Shown here one piece after another: positions 1 to 7,874 of a DNA stretch of 64,000 bases; positions within the stretch are counted from its first letter, which is position 1, and each line of letters starts with the position of its first letter. A program made the translations under genes and the position numbers. The notes under the pieces are model-generated. The model had not been told where the DNA came from, searched no databases, and saw only the letters and a list, made by a program, of their open reading frames with translations. The stretch comes from JANXXV01 sp038200305 (GTDB taxonomy: Bacteria > Acidobacteriota > Terriglobia > Bryobacterales > Bryobacteraceae): positions 1 to 64,000 of the forward strand of contig JBBPYD010000066.1 in the NCBI GenBank assembly GCA_038200305.1, in the 5' to 3' direction.

Positions 1-2
1 CC

Positions 3-140
3 GAGGAGTTGGAGAAGGCCATATATCAGTGGCTGGCAAACTGGAACGGCGATCCCACCCCATTTATCTGGAAAGCCTCTGCCGACGTGATCCTTGATAA
101 GGTCCAGCGTTGTAAAGAATTATCTAAGACAGGAGACTAG
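3..140 (+). CDS. IS630-like transposase, C-terminal end (partial at window edge)
   Basis: An open frame enters from the left edge and stops at a TAG at 138-140, giving 45 residues. The phrase FIWKASADVILDKVQRC resembles the last conserved segment of IS630/Tc1-type transposases (F-W-x-K-x-A-D-x-I-L-x-K), which follows the DDE catalytic core; the core itself lies outside the window. Its last 21 bases overlap the 3' end of the convergent glycosidase gene. No terminal inverted repeat could be identified, so it is unclear whether this belongs to a whole element or a remnant. The family call rests on a short segment. Confidence 0.5.
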   Translation, partial: EELEKAIYQWLANWNGDPTPFIWKASADVILDKVQRCKELSKTGD

Positions 141-1595
141 CTGGGCCATAGCGAAAGCAATATCCGTAACAAACCCTGGCGTGCTGAATGTGAGCGGACC
201 ATCCCCGAAATGAATCTCGGTGAACCGCTGTACCGCCTCCCCGCGTTTCGTATCCCACGCGGTGATTTCATAAGGCCCCGGACTAAGGCCCATGACGGTG
301 ACCTCCACGGAAACCGGACTGGCGCAAGCGTCCAGCATTCCGTTCTTCATCAGCGTGTCCCGCCGCAGCAGATACACCATGGCCTGATTCTCATCCCCAC
401 AGGCGAATCCATGAACGTGTTTGCGGGAGAGCCGTAATTCCGCGGTCCGATTGACGCGGCGGAAAACGGGCCAATCCACTAGTGGGAGGAATGCGGCCAA
501 TGCCTCTTGCGATTCCCTCATGCCGCGGGTAAGCGAGTGCGGCCGCCGGTTAGGCCAACGCATTCCGCCTCCGGCTGCACCTGCGGCGAGGTGTGCCCAT
601 TGAATATGGCGGAAGTATTCATCGTCGAATGGCTCGGGCAAGTTCTTATGATGATCCTTGAACGAATGGATCGGACCGTGCTCGCTATCGAAAAAAGGCC
701 GGCTGTCCCGGATCTCACTTAGCGCGGAGGCCACCAGTTTGCCCGTGCTCACTGCGGCATCCACCGTATTGGCGGGGCAGTCAATGGTGCCTTCTTCGTA
801 GAGATGAATATTGGCGAAGTCCAGGCAAGGGTGGCGATACGCGATCTCAGACATGCGCCTGTCCAACGCAAGAGCCGGTGTAAAAACCGACACGGTTTGC
901 AAATGAGCCGCTCCGTGCATTCGCGTTTCAACCGTGCGAAGGTGCGTGCTGAGATCTTCGATGAAATCGGAGAGACTTTCGGCGGAACCCGCTGCATAAG
1001 ATGGATGAATTTCGTTCCACAGATCCCAGGCGAAGAGGGTTCCATCTTTGCCCCAGCGTTCGGTGGCGAAGGTGAGCCGCTCTTTCATCGCGCGGCGTGT
1101 TTCGGGACAAAGCAGAAAACGGCGGCGGTCCGCGCATGGTCCTCCATTGGCTGCGTTATAGGGGTGGCGCTTCCATCGGTTCCACATCCAAAACGTGTCG
1201 AACGGGGTCAGGAAAATGCGAAGGCCCCATTTGCGGCAGAGCGCAAACAGGTCGTCCCAAAGGCGAACCATATTGGGCCAGAAATGGCCGGCCGTTCGTT
1301 CCAGATAACGGTGACTGGTCTGGCTGTATTCCAGCATCAGCCGAAGGCAGGTGACGCCACTCTTCGCGAGGAACTGGAGATAGGCTTCCACTGCTTTGAG
1401 ATCACGGCGGCGGAAAATGCCTGCGAGATCCGGCCAGGTGATGGCGTCATTTTGCCCGATAGGGGTCCATGGATTTCCCAGCTCATCCATGAAGTAGGGA
1501 GCGCGGCCGGCCGCACGAATCCACGGCACCGGGCTTGACGTGCCGGCTGCAATGGAGGCTGGATTCGGTTGTACGGGAGGAAGTTGTAGAAGCAT
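120..1595 (-). CDS. GH5-like (clan GH-A) glycoside hydrolase
   Basis: The protein is about 491 residues from the ATG at 1593-1595; the frame also extends to a TTG at 1700, inside the amidase gene, but those 35 residues look non-conserved. A TIM-barrel glycosidase is indicated by the acid/base motif WDLWNEIHP and a later DSEHGP segment that would carry the nucleophilic glutamate. The start of the domain (WIRAAGRAPYF, then GNPWTPIGQND) is typical of cellulase/mannanase-like proteins. No signal peptide is visible, so it is probably cytoplasmic or exported in an unrecognised way. The substrate cannot be told. A C-terminal beta domain (about residue 390 on) follows the barrel. It lies directly downstream of the amidase on the same strand and may share its transcript. 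Confidence 0.75.
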   Translation of the reverse strand: MLLQLPPVQPNPASIAAGTSSPVPWIRAAGRAPYFMDELGNPWTPIGQNDAITWPDLAGIFRRRDLKAVEAYLQFLAKSGVTCLRLMLEYSQTSHRYLERTAGHFWPNMVRLWDDLFALCRKWGLRIFLTPFDTFWMWNRWKRHPYNAANGGPCADRRRFLLCPETRRAMKERLTFATERWGKDGTLFAWDLWNEIHPSYAAGSAESLSDFIEDLSTHLRTVETRMHGAAHLQTVSVFTPALALDRRMSEIAYRHPCLDFANIHLYEEGTIDCPANTVDAAVSTGKLVASALSEIRDSRPFFDSEHGPIHSFKDHHKNLPEPFDDEYFRHIQWAHLAAGAAGGGMRWPNRRPHSLTRGMRESQEALAAFLPLVDWPVFRRVNRTAELRLSRKHVHGFACGDENQAMVYLLRRDTLMKNGMLDACASPVSVEVTVMGLSPGPYEITAWDTKRGEAVQRFTEIHFGDGPLTFSTPGFVTDIAFAMAQLVSCLR

Positions 1596-1668
1596 TCCGC
1601 TTGCCTGTTTGAGAGTTGCTGGAGCAAAAGGGTTTCGTACTTGGGATGATCGATCCACGTCACTACGT

Positions 1669-3051
1669 CTAATACCCGGCAGGGCTAAATCGAGGCGCAA
1701 GAGATTCCAGGCGAACGGCTAATTCGAGCAGTGTTTCCTCTTCGTATGGGCGGCCTACTAGCTGGATGCCCACTGGCAAGCCGTCGTCCGTAATGTCGAA
1801 AGGGATCACCACACTAGGCAGGCCGAGCAGGTTGAACGGAGTCACAGGCATCATGGCCTGGAAGAGGCCAATCCGTTTCGTGGTGGTCTCCCAACTGCGT
1901 TCGCGATGATGGAACGCCGGAACTCCGCAGGGCGGCAGAAGCAACACGGGATAGTTTTGCATCTGGCGTAATAACGAGCTTCGCATTGCATCCCTCGCGG
2001 CCAGATTTTCCACCACCTTCACGGCGGAAATCGGATCGAGCGGAACGGAGTTCACAAATTCCGTGCCGGTCCAGTGCGCATCTTCGGGATTGATTGCGAT
2101 GATCTCTCTTGTGAACGGAGCGGGAAGTTCGCCGAAGAAAAACCACCAGAGATTGGGGCTCCTCTCAAGGCCCTTCGGAGTGAAGAGATCGACTGGAAAC
2201 TTCAGGTCATTGAGAGCGGCGGCGGCTTTACGAACGGCGGTTTTCATGCATTCCTGCACGGGCACATCGTAGAACCGTTCCATGAATCCGATTCGAATAT
2301 TAGAGAGATCCGGAGCGCGGAGGGGGACGGGTGCCGAGAAAGGATCGGCTGGATCGTAGCCGGAGAGTACATTGAACAGGATGCGGAGGTCGGCCGCGGT
2401 ACGAGCCATCGGTCCGGCGACACCCAGCAATCCGCCGGGATGGCAGATTTGCGGAAAGTGGCCTGCCGCGGAGACACGGCCGGGAGTCGGTTTTAGAGCG
2501 GCGATTCCGGTGAAGTGGGCCGGGATGCGGACCGAGCCGCCGCCATCGCTGCCGATTCCGCCCGCCGACATGAAGGAAGAGATGGCTGCCGATTCGCCGC
2601 CGCTGGACCCGCCAGGGGTGCGGGTCAGGTCCCATGGATTGTTGGTACGGCCGGTGGTGTAGTTGTCCGTTTCGTAATTGGCGAGAAATTCCGGGCAATT
2701 GGTCTTGCCGATCGGGATCGCGCCTGCGGCCCGGAACCGGGAAACGGCAGCGGAATCGGTGGCTGCCCGATGGGAGCGGCGAAACCGGCTGCCGCAAAGA
2801 GTCGGCTGGCCTGCCATGTCGAAGCTGTCCTTTATCGTGATTGGGATGCCGTGGAGAGGGCCGGTGGGCGGCTGCTGTTCGGCCAGCCGCGCGGCGGCCA
2901 GAGCTTCTTCCGCAAAGGTGGATACGAAGGCGTTGATTTGCGGGTTGTGCTTTTTTATTTGCTGAATGTGAGCCGTAACGAGCTCCACGGGCGAGAGCTT
3001 GCGGGTGCGGATTTGCTCGGCCATCTGGGCCAACGTGAGATGATTGGGCAT
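1669..3051 (-). CDS. Amidase (amidase-signature family)
   Basis: This 460-residue protein is a member of the amidase-signature family of Ser-cisSer-Lys hydrolases. The catalytic lysine lies in PITIKDSFDMAG, and the glycine/serine-rich signature GGSSGGESAAIS is followed by GSDGGGSVRIPAHFTG, which carries the cis-serine and nucleophile region. Length is normal for a stand-alone amidase; it lacks the features that would mark it as GatA, and a genuine gatA is present at 58791-60230. The substrate is not predictable. The start at 3051 gives MPNHLTLAQMAEQIR, the usual helical N-terminus. It is divergent from moeA with a 54-base gap. Confidence 0.9.
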   Translation of the reverse strand: MPNHLTLAQMAEQIRTRKLSPVELVTAHIQQIKKHNPQINAFVSTFAEEALAAARLAEQQPPTGPLHGIPITIKDSFDMAGQPTLCGSRFRRSHRAATDSAAVSRFRAAGAIPIGKTNCPEFLANYETDNYTTGRTNNPWDLTRTPGGSSGGESAAISSFMSAGGIGSDGGGSVRIPAHFTGIAALKPTPGRVSAAGHFPQICHPGGLLGVAGPMARTAADLRILFNVLSGYDPADPFSAPVPLRAPDLSNIRIGFMERFYDVPVQECMKTAVRKAAAALNDLKFPVDLFTPKGLERSPNLWWFFFGELPAPFTREIIAINPEDAHWTGTEFVNSVPLDPISAVKVVENLAARDAMRSSLLRQMQNYPVLLLPPCGVPAFHHRERSWETTTKRIGLFQAMMPVTPFNLLGLPSVVIPFDITDDGLPVGIQLVGRPYEEETLLELAVRLESLAPRFSPAGY

Positions 3052-3105
3052 CTTTCTGAGTATCGCTTATGGGTTGCGTGACGCGCCGCGTGACACAATG
3101 AGTTT

Positions 3106-4299
3106 GTGGCCACATTGCAATTCAACGAGGCGCGCGAGGCCGTGCTCCGCGAGGTTTGTGCAAGGCGGCCTTCGCTGCCTACCGAGCGAGTGAGACTCGC
3201 CGATTGCGCCGGCCGGATATTGGCTCAGGACGTATTCGCGGATCGCGATTATCCTCCGCTGGCGCGCTCGGTGCGCGATGGGTTTGCGGTACGGGCGGCA
3301 GACTTTCCTGGAAAGGTGCGGGTAGTTGGCGAAGTGCGTGCGGGTGACCGATTTTTAGGAGTTGTCGAACCGGGTCAGGCAGTGGAGATCATGACCGGCG
3401 CCCCGGTTCCGGATGGCGCCGACGCGATCGTTATGGTGGAACACGTCACCCGAGATGGGGACCGGATCACAACGGAGCGGCCTGTGAATCCGCGAGACTT
3501 CATCAATCCACAGGGTTGCGAAGCACAGGCGGGCTCTACCGTGCTCCGTGCTGGCGAACGGCTCGATTATGCGCGGGTGGCGATGTTGGCGACGGTGGGA
3601 TGCACGGAAGCGGCGGTCTATCGCAAGCCGCGGGTTGCCATTCTTTCCACCGGCGATGAGATTGTGGAAGTTGCGGAAACTCCGCTGGAGCATCAGGTGC
3701 GTAACTCGAACGCGCAGTCGCTTGCGGTACAGGTATCGAGGGCTGGCGGCGTGCCTGATGTGCTGCCCATTGCGCGGGACAACTTCGATTCCACCAGGGA
3801 CTTGGCCGCCCTGGGACTGAAGGCGGATCTGCTGTTGTTGTCCGGTGGTGTGTCGGCTGGAAAGTACGACATTGTCGAGCAGGTACTGGCAGAGTTTGGC
3901 ACGGAGTTCTTCTTTGATCGCGTGTCGATTCAACCAGGGCAGCCGTTAGTGTTTGGCATTGCTGGAGGCAAGTTCTTTTTCGGCTTGCCTGGAAATCCGG
4001 CCTCCACCATGATCACTTTTGAGCTTTTCGCGCGTGCGGCGGTGGAGTTGCTGGGCGGAGCCTCGGGTTCGCCGCTGCCATTGTTGCTGGCGAGGCTTAC
4101 GGCGGATTTTCATCATCGGCCGGGGCTGACGCGATTCCTGCCCGCGCGATTGAGTGCCGATGGCGCGGAAGTGACTCCAACGGGTTGGCAGGGATCGGGA
4201 GACGTGGGTGCGATGGCGAGAGCAAATGCATTTCTGGTGGCCGAACCAGACAGGGAATCCTGGGCGGCGGGAGATCCGATACGGGTGTTGTTGAAGTGA
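3106..4299 (+). CDS. moeA: Molybdopterin molybdenumtransferase MoeA
   Basis: This 397-residue protein inserts molybdate into adenylylated molybdopterin in molybdenum-cofactor synthesis. Visible hallmarks are PPLARSVRDGFAVRA near residue 65, EIMTGAPVPDGADAIV near 100, the VAILSTGDEIVE segment of the MoeA/Mog fold near 180, LLLSGGVSAGKYD near 250 and FGLPGNPASTM near 290. The start is a GTG at 3106; nothing better lies upstream. It heads a run of four overlapping genes (moeA, moaC, mog, VWA protein), so these are probably co-transcribed. Length matches the family. Confidence 0.95.
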   Translation: MATLQFNEAREAVLREVCARRPSLPTERVRLADCAGRILAQDVFADRDYPPLARSVRDGFAVRAADFPGKVRVVGEVRAGDRFLGVVEPGQAVEIMTGAPVPDGADAIVMVEHVTRDGDRITTERPVNPRDFINPQGCEAQAGSTVLRAGERLDYARVAMLATVGCTEAAVYRKPRVAILSTGDEIVEVAETPLEHQVRNSNAQSLAVQVSRAGGVPDVLPIARDNFDSTRDLAALGLKADLLLLSGGVSAGKYDIVEQVLAEFGTEFFFDRVSIQPGQPLVFGIAGGKFFFGLPGNPASTMITFELFARAAVELLGGASGSPLPLLLARLTADFHHRPGLTRFLPARLSADGAEVTPTGWQGSGDVGAMARANAFLVAEPDRESWAAGDPIRVLLK

Positions 4300-4772
4300 A
4301 GAAAGCTGAAGTGAAGAAACTGTCTCATTACGACAATGCGGGGACTGCGCGGATGGTCGACGTTTCCGCCAAAGCAGAGACGAAACGTACAGCGCGGGCT
4401 CACGCCTTCGTGAAAATCCGGCCATCCGTGCTCAAGCGGCTTTCGGATAACCCCAAGGGAGATCCGCTGGAAATCGCCCGGATTGCAGGCATCCTGGCGG
4501 CGAAGAAAACTTCCGATCTGATCCCGCTGTGCCATCCTTTGATGCTGTCTCACGTGGATTTGGAAGTGCATGTGGACGCTAAGGGAGTTCGCATTGTTTC
4601 CACGGCAACTACTACCGGACAAACGGGCGTAGAGATGGAGGCGCTGACTGCGGCGGCAGTCGCCGCGTTGACAGTGTACGACATGACGAAGGCTCTGGAT
4701 AAGTCGATTGAAATTCAGGATCTATATTTACTGGACAAGACCGGCGGCAAAAGCGGGGATTTCCGGAGATGA
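4296..4772 (+). CDS. moaC: Cyclic pyranopterin monophosphate synthase MoaC
   Basis: MoaC acts with MoaA in the first step of molybdenum-cofactor synthesis, converting the 3',8-cyclo-GTP product to cyclic pyranopterin monophosphate. The protein (158 residues from the GTG at 4296) contains ARMVDVSAKAETKRTARA, KTSDLIPLCHPL and VEMEALTAAAVAALTVYDM, all diagnostic, with the conserved KALDKS segment. The GTG overlaps the moeA stop as GTGA, which supports translational coupling; a GTG at 4311 is an alternative. The frame extends further upstream inside moeA but carries no family sequence there. Confidence 0.95.
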   Translation: MKKAEVKKLSHYDNAGTARMVDVSAKAETKRTARAHAFVKIRPSVLKRLSDNPKGDPLEIARIAGILAAKKTSDLIPLCHPLMLSHVDLEVHVDAKGVRIVSTATTTGQTGVEMEALTAAAVAALTVYDMTKALDKSIEIQDLYLLDKTGGKSGDFRR

Positions 4773-5278
4773 ATCGCCGCGCGGCTGTGTTCACGATCAG
4801 CGATTCCACCCACGCAGGAACACGCGAGGATGTTTCCGGGCCGGCCGTCCGTGCGCGGCTGGAACAGATGGGATGGACCACAACGTGCGAGGTGATCCCC
4901 GATGATGCGGTTTGGATTGCCCAACGGCTGGCAGAAGTGGCCGATGGCGGCGAAGTGGATGCCATTTTCACCACAGGTGGAACCGGCGTGGCTCTCCGGG
5001 ACGTCACTCCAGAGGCGACGCGGTCTGTGATTCAGCGGGAGATTCCAGGGTTCGGCGAGTGGATGCGAAGCAGTGGACGATCGTCTACGCCGATGTCGAT
5101 TCTGTCACGAGGGATTGCTGGAACCAGGACCGCCACCCTGATTGTGAACCTTCCGGGATCGCCCAGGGGCGCGGTGGAGTCGCTCAATGCGATTATGGAT
5201 GTAGTTCCCCATGTCATTGATTTGCTGCGTGGAAAAACCGAACATACAGAGGAGCGGAAACTCGAACCTTTCAGATGA
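4769..5278 (+). CDS. mog: MogA/MoaB-family molybdopterin adenylyltransferase
   Basis: This 169-residue protein would adenylylate molybdopterin before MoeA loads molybdenum. The motif TTGGTGVALRDVTPEAT and the later NLPGSPRGAVESL are the family signatures, and the N-terminal VFTISDSTHAGTREDVSG is the usual first strand and loop. It overlaps moaC by four bases (ATGA, 4769-4772). MogA and MoaB cannot be told apart from sequence alone; sitting beside moeA and moaC makes a real cofactor role likely. Together the three genes cover one early and the two final steps; moaA, moaD, moaE and moeB are not in the window. Confidence 0.92.
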   Translation: MNRRAAVFTISDSTHAGTREDVSGPAVRARLEQMGWTTTCEVIPDDAVWIAQRLAEVADGGEVDAIFTTGGTGVALRDVTPEATRSVIQREIPGFGEWMRSSGRSSTPMSILSRGIAGTRTATLIVNLPGSPRGAVESLNAIMDVVPHVIDLLRGKTEHTEERKLEPFR

Positions 5279-6378
5279 CGTCACACATTAGAATGCGCCG
5301 CGCTCCTTTTGCAGTATTGGTTGCTGGAATTCTCGCCGCCGCGGGGCTTACGGTTTTTGCGTTTGCGCAGGACGGCACGGGAGATGCTCGCGTTTTCCGG
5401 ACGACCTTGAACGTGGTGGTGGCGCCTACGACGGTCACCGACAAAGACGGGAACTACGTTCACGATCTGAAGCCGAGCCAGTTCACTCTTTACGATAACG
5501 ATAAGCCCCAGAAGATCCAGGTGGACGAGAGTTACGCTCCCATCTCTCTGGTCGTAGCGATTCAAGCGGATGCGAAAGTGGAATCGGTGCTGCCCAAGAT
5601 CCAAAAGATCGGCACGCTGCTCACCAACATGCTGGCCGGCGATCAAGGGGAAGTAGCAATTCTCAGCTTCGATCATCGTCTGCAGGTGTTGCAGGATTTC
5701 ACAACTGATCCGGCAAAGGTACAGGAAGGACTGCAAAAATTGAAGCCGGGCAGTTCCAGCAGCCGAATGATTGATGCTGTGGAACGCTCCAGTCAGATGC
5801 TGAAGACGCGATCCAAGGAGCGGCGCCGCGTTGTTCTGCTGATCTCGGAATCCTTGGATAAAGGCAGTGAAGGCAAGCTGCGGGAAGCGTTGACCACGAC
5901 GCAGGTGGACGACGTGATGGTCTATGCGCTGAATATATCGCGGCTCTATGCGGAAACGATGTCGAAAAAGTCCATTCCCCGGCCCGATCCGATTCCCCCG
6001 GAAGCGCGGCATGTACCGGCAGGCGGGTTGAACACCCCCACCGCGGTAGCCCAGATGACGGGCACGCAGGGATACGGGGCTAACTTCGTTCCATTATTCG
6101 TGGAGATTTTCCGGGGCGTAAAGGCAATCTTCGTGGACAATCCTGTGGAAGTGTTTACGAAATATACGGGCGGCCGTGAGATTCCCTTCGTGGGACAAAA
6201 AGCGCTGGAGACCGCCGTTGCGGAGGTTGGGCGTGAGGTTCATAACCAATACCTGATCGCCTACAACCCCGACAACAAGATGGAGGGGGGCTTCCATACA
6301 ATTCGGGTGGAAGTTGCGGGGAACTATAACGTGCGGACACGGCCTGGCTACTGGTTGGCCGCGGTCAACGGCCAGTAA
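5275..6378 (+). CDS. Exported VWA-domain protein (VWFA-related acidobacterial type)
   Basis: The 367-residue protein starts with a signal peptide (hydrophobic FAVLVAGILAAAGLTVFAFA, cleavage before QDG). A von Willebrand A-like domain follows from about residue 85: SLVVAIQADAKVESVLPKI stands where the DxSxS metal site normally sits, but here reads QADAK, so the metal site appears degenerate. The region FRTTLNVVVAPTTVTDKDG before it is typical of the VWFA-related proteins that are numerous in Acidobacteria. The start at 5275 overlaps the mog stop (ATGA); ATG 5293 is an alternative. No known link to molybdenum cofactor exists; coupling to that operon is a positional observation. Its 3' end overlaps the convergent MEMO gene by 14 bases. 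Confidence 0.82.
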   Translation: MTSHIRMRRAPFAVLVAGILAAAGLTVFAFAQDGTGDARVFRTTLNVVVAPTTVTDKDGNYVHDLKPSQFTLYDNDKPQKIQVDESYAPISLVVAIQADAKVESVLPKIQKIGTLLTNMLAGDQGEVAILSFDHRLQVLQDFTTDPAKVQEGLQKLKPGSSSSRMIDAVERSSQMLKTRSKERRRVVLLISESLDKGSEGKLREALTTTQVDDVMVYALNISRLYAETMSKKSIPRPDPIPPEARHVPAGGLNTPTAVAQMTGTQGYGANFVPLFVEIFRGVKAIFVDNPVEVFTKYTGGREIPFVGQKALETAVAEVGREVHNQYLIAYNPDNKMEGGFHTIRVEVAGNYNVRTRPGYWLAAVNGQ

Positions 6379-7585
6379 AGCTGAGTGCGGCGAAGCTCAC
6401 TACACTTTGTTCGTCGATGTTCCATTGCTGGTAACCGCGCAGCTTTCCCTTCGTGCCGGGTACTGCCTTAAGAAACGTGTATAAAGGGGCTGAGCCGCAC
6501 CATTTGAGATCGTCGCGATTTTGCTGCACCAGATCCCAGAACCCGCTTGGGTCGGCTGCGTTGATCCGGCCGATGCGGCGCTGGTCGCGTGCGGCGGCTT
6601 CCACCATCTCTCCGGTATCCGCGTAGGCCGGAAAATCGTCGCCGTAGCGGCGGCCCATGTGAGCCATGTCGATGCCGAGCACCCAGAGCAGGCGTTCGGA
6701 TTCCTTGGCCGCGATCTCCCCGAGGCGGCCAAGAAACCGGTGGACCAGATCGTTTGCCTCCGGCGCGCCGCCGTGCTGGATGCTGTTCGCAAAGGAACCG
6801 CACAGGATAGGCAGGATGCGGATGTCAGGCCCGTAGATGTGCTGGAGAAAAAGCACCTGGAACTCGATGGAGTGCTCGATGGAATGGCAGTAATCCTCCA
6901 TGACAACGGCTGGTTCGGCGGCCAATTGTTCCAGCAGAGGAAGATCGGTAATGGCTTGGCCGAAGGGAGTGGAGAAGCGTTTCCGCGTGAGGCCGAAACG
7001 ATCGGGTTCGCCGTAGTGGGATGTGCCGAGAATGATGAATGTGCGGTCCTTGTACTCCGGAGTCAGGGCACTGTACGCATCCCGATAGGTTTCCCAACCA
7101 CCAAATGGGCTGACGTGAGGAGCGGCAATCGCGACCAGATTATCTGCGGCTTGGGCAGGCGCGGCAGTCATGTATTCGTCCAATGTTTTCCCGAGTTCAT
7201 CGGGATCGTTTGGATAGGCCGAACCGGCGTGCGAAGGCTCGCGAACGGCGGATTCGGAAAAGGACAGGCGGCGCTCGGACCGGAGGCGCTGGAAGGTCTT
7301 GTCTTCCAGGAATCCCGCGCCGCTCAGAGTATCCAGCAAATGCCGTTCGAGTTGGCCGACCTCCAGTTCGCCTGTGATGCGTACCAGGAGTGCGCGGAGG
7401 TCCAGCCCAGTCTGCAAACCATCAAAGCACTCCAGGCATTGCACAAGAACTGGTGGAATGATGAGCGTCGCATCGGAATACTTATACGAGTCGCGGATCA
7501 GAAGACCCGGGCGGTCTTCCACCGGCGAAGGCATGAAATCCAGATTCATACGCAAGCGGGGGAGCGGCTGTGACATGCTAATCAT
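6365..7585 (-). CDS. amrB: AmmeMemoRadiSam system protein B (MEMO family)
   Basis: This 406-residue protein has an N-terminal domain of about 120 residues with the sense of a peptide-chaperone-like winged-helix fold, followed by the MEMO domain starting near REPSHAGSAYPNDPDEL. Conserved metal-site-like motifs include IAAPHVSPFGGWETY, IILGTSHYG and YCHSIEHSIEFQ. MEMO proteins resemble non-haem iron dioxygenases; the usual partners AmmeMemoRadiSam A and the radical SAM protein are not next to it here. The start at 7585 (or ATG 7576) overlaps or abuts the start of the divergent pterin dehydratase gene, so the two promoters must interpenetrate each other's coding sequence. Confidence 0.85.
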   Translation of the reverse strand: MISMSQPLPRLRMNLDFMPSPVEDRPGLLIRDSYKYSDATLIIPPVLVQCLECFDGLQTGLDLRALLVRITGELEVGQLERHLLDTLSGAGFLEDKTFQRLRSERRLSFSESAVREPSHAGSAYPNDPDELGKTLDEYMTAAPAQAADNLVAIAAPHVSPFGGWETYRDAYSALTPEYKDRTFIILGTSHYGEPDRFGLTRKRFSTPFGQAITDLPLLEQLAAEPAVVMEDYCHSIEHSIEFQVLFLQHIYGPDIRILPILCGSFANSIQHGGAPEANDLVHRFLGRLGEIAAKESERLLWVLGIDMAHMGRRYGDDFPAYADTGEMVEAAARDQRRIGRINAADPSGFWDLVQQNRDDLKWCGSAPLYTFLKAVPGTKGKLRGYQQWNIDEQSVVSFAALSFTGR

Positions 7586-7874
7586 GATGAAATTATCTCA
7601 GCAGGAAATTGAACAGGCACTTGCCGCGCTTCCCGGATGGACGCTGACGGATGGGAAGCTGCATCGGGAATATAAGTTCCCGGACTTTATGTATGCTTTT
7701 GGATTCATGGCGGCGTCGGCCACCGCAATCGAAAAGATGAATCACCATCCGGAGTGGTGCAACGTCTACAACCGTGTCACTATCGATTTGACAACACACG
7801 ATGCCGGCGGGATCACCAAGAACGATGTCCGCCTGGCGGCAACACTGGAAGGAATTGCACAGAAGCTGCTATGA
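7575..7874 (+). CDS. phhB: Pterin-4-alpha-carbinolamine dehydratase (DCoH/PhhB)
   Basis: This protein of about 99 residues dehydrates 4a-hydroxytetrahydropterin, normally to recycle the cofactor of aromatic amino acid hydroxylases; in many bacteria its partner is unknown. The motif KMNHHPEWCNVYNRVTIDL followed by THDAGGITKNDVRLA is diagnostic. Three in-frame ATGs (7575, 7584, 7587) are possible; 7575 is chosen because GGGGGAG at 7558-7564 gives good ribosome-binding spacing. Its stop overlaps the start of the next gene by ATGA, so the two are probably translated together. No aromatic hydroxylase gene is in the window. Confidence 0.93.
   Translation: MLIMMKLSQQEIEQALAALPGWTLTDGKLHREYKFPDFMYAFGFMAASATAIEKMNHHPEWCNVYNRVTIDLTTHDAGGITKNDVRLAATLEGIAQKLL

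Noticed and set aside
1669..3051. gatA assignment for the amidase
   Set aside because: A true gatA follows gatC at 58791; this copy lacks the GatA-specific segments and stands beside a glycosidase.
6521..7573. Long antisense open frame opposite the MEMO-family gene
   Set aside because: It is a GC-driven shadow; the translation has no family motifs while the minus strand encodes a clear MEMO protein.
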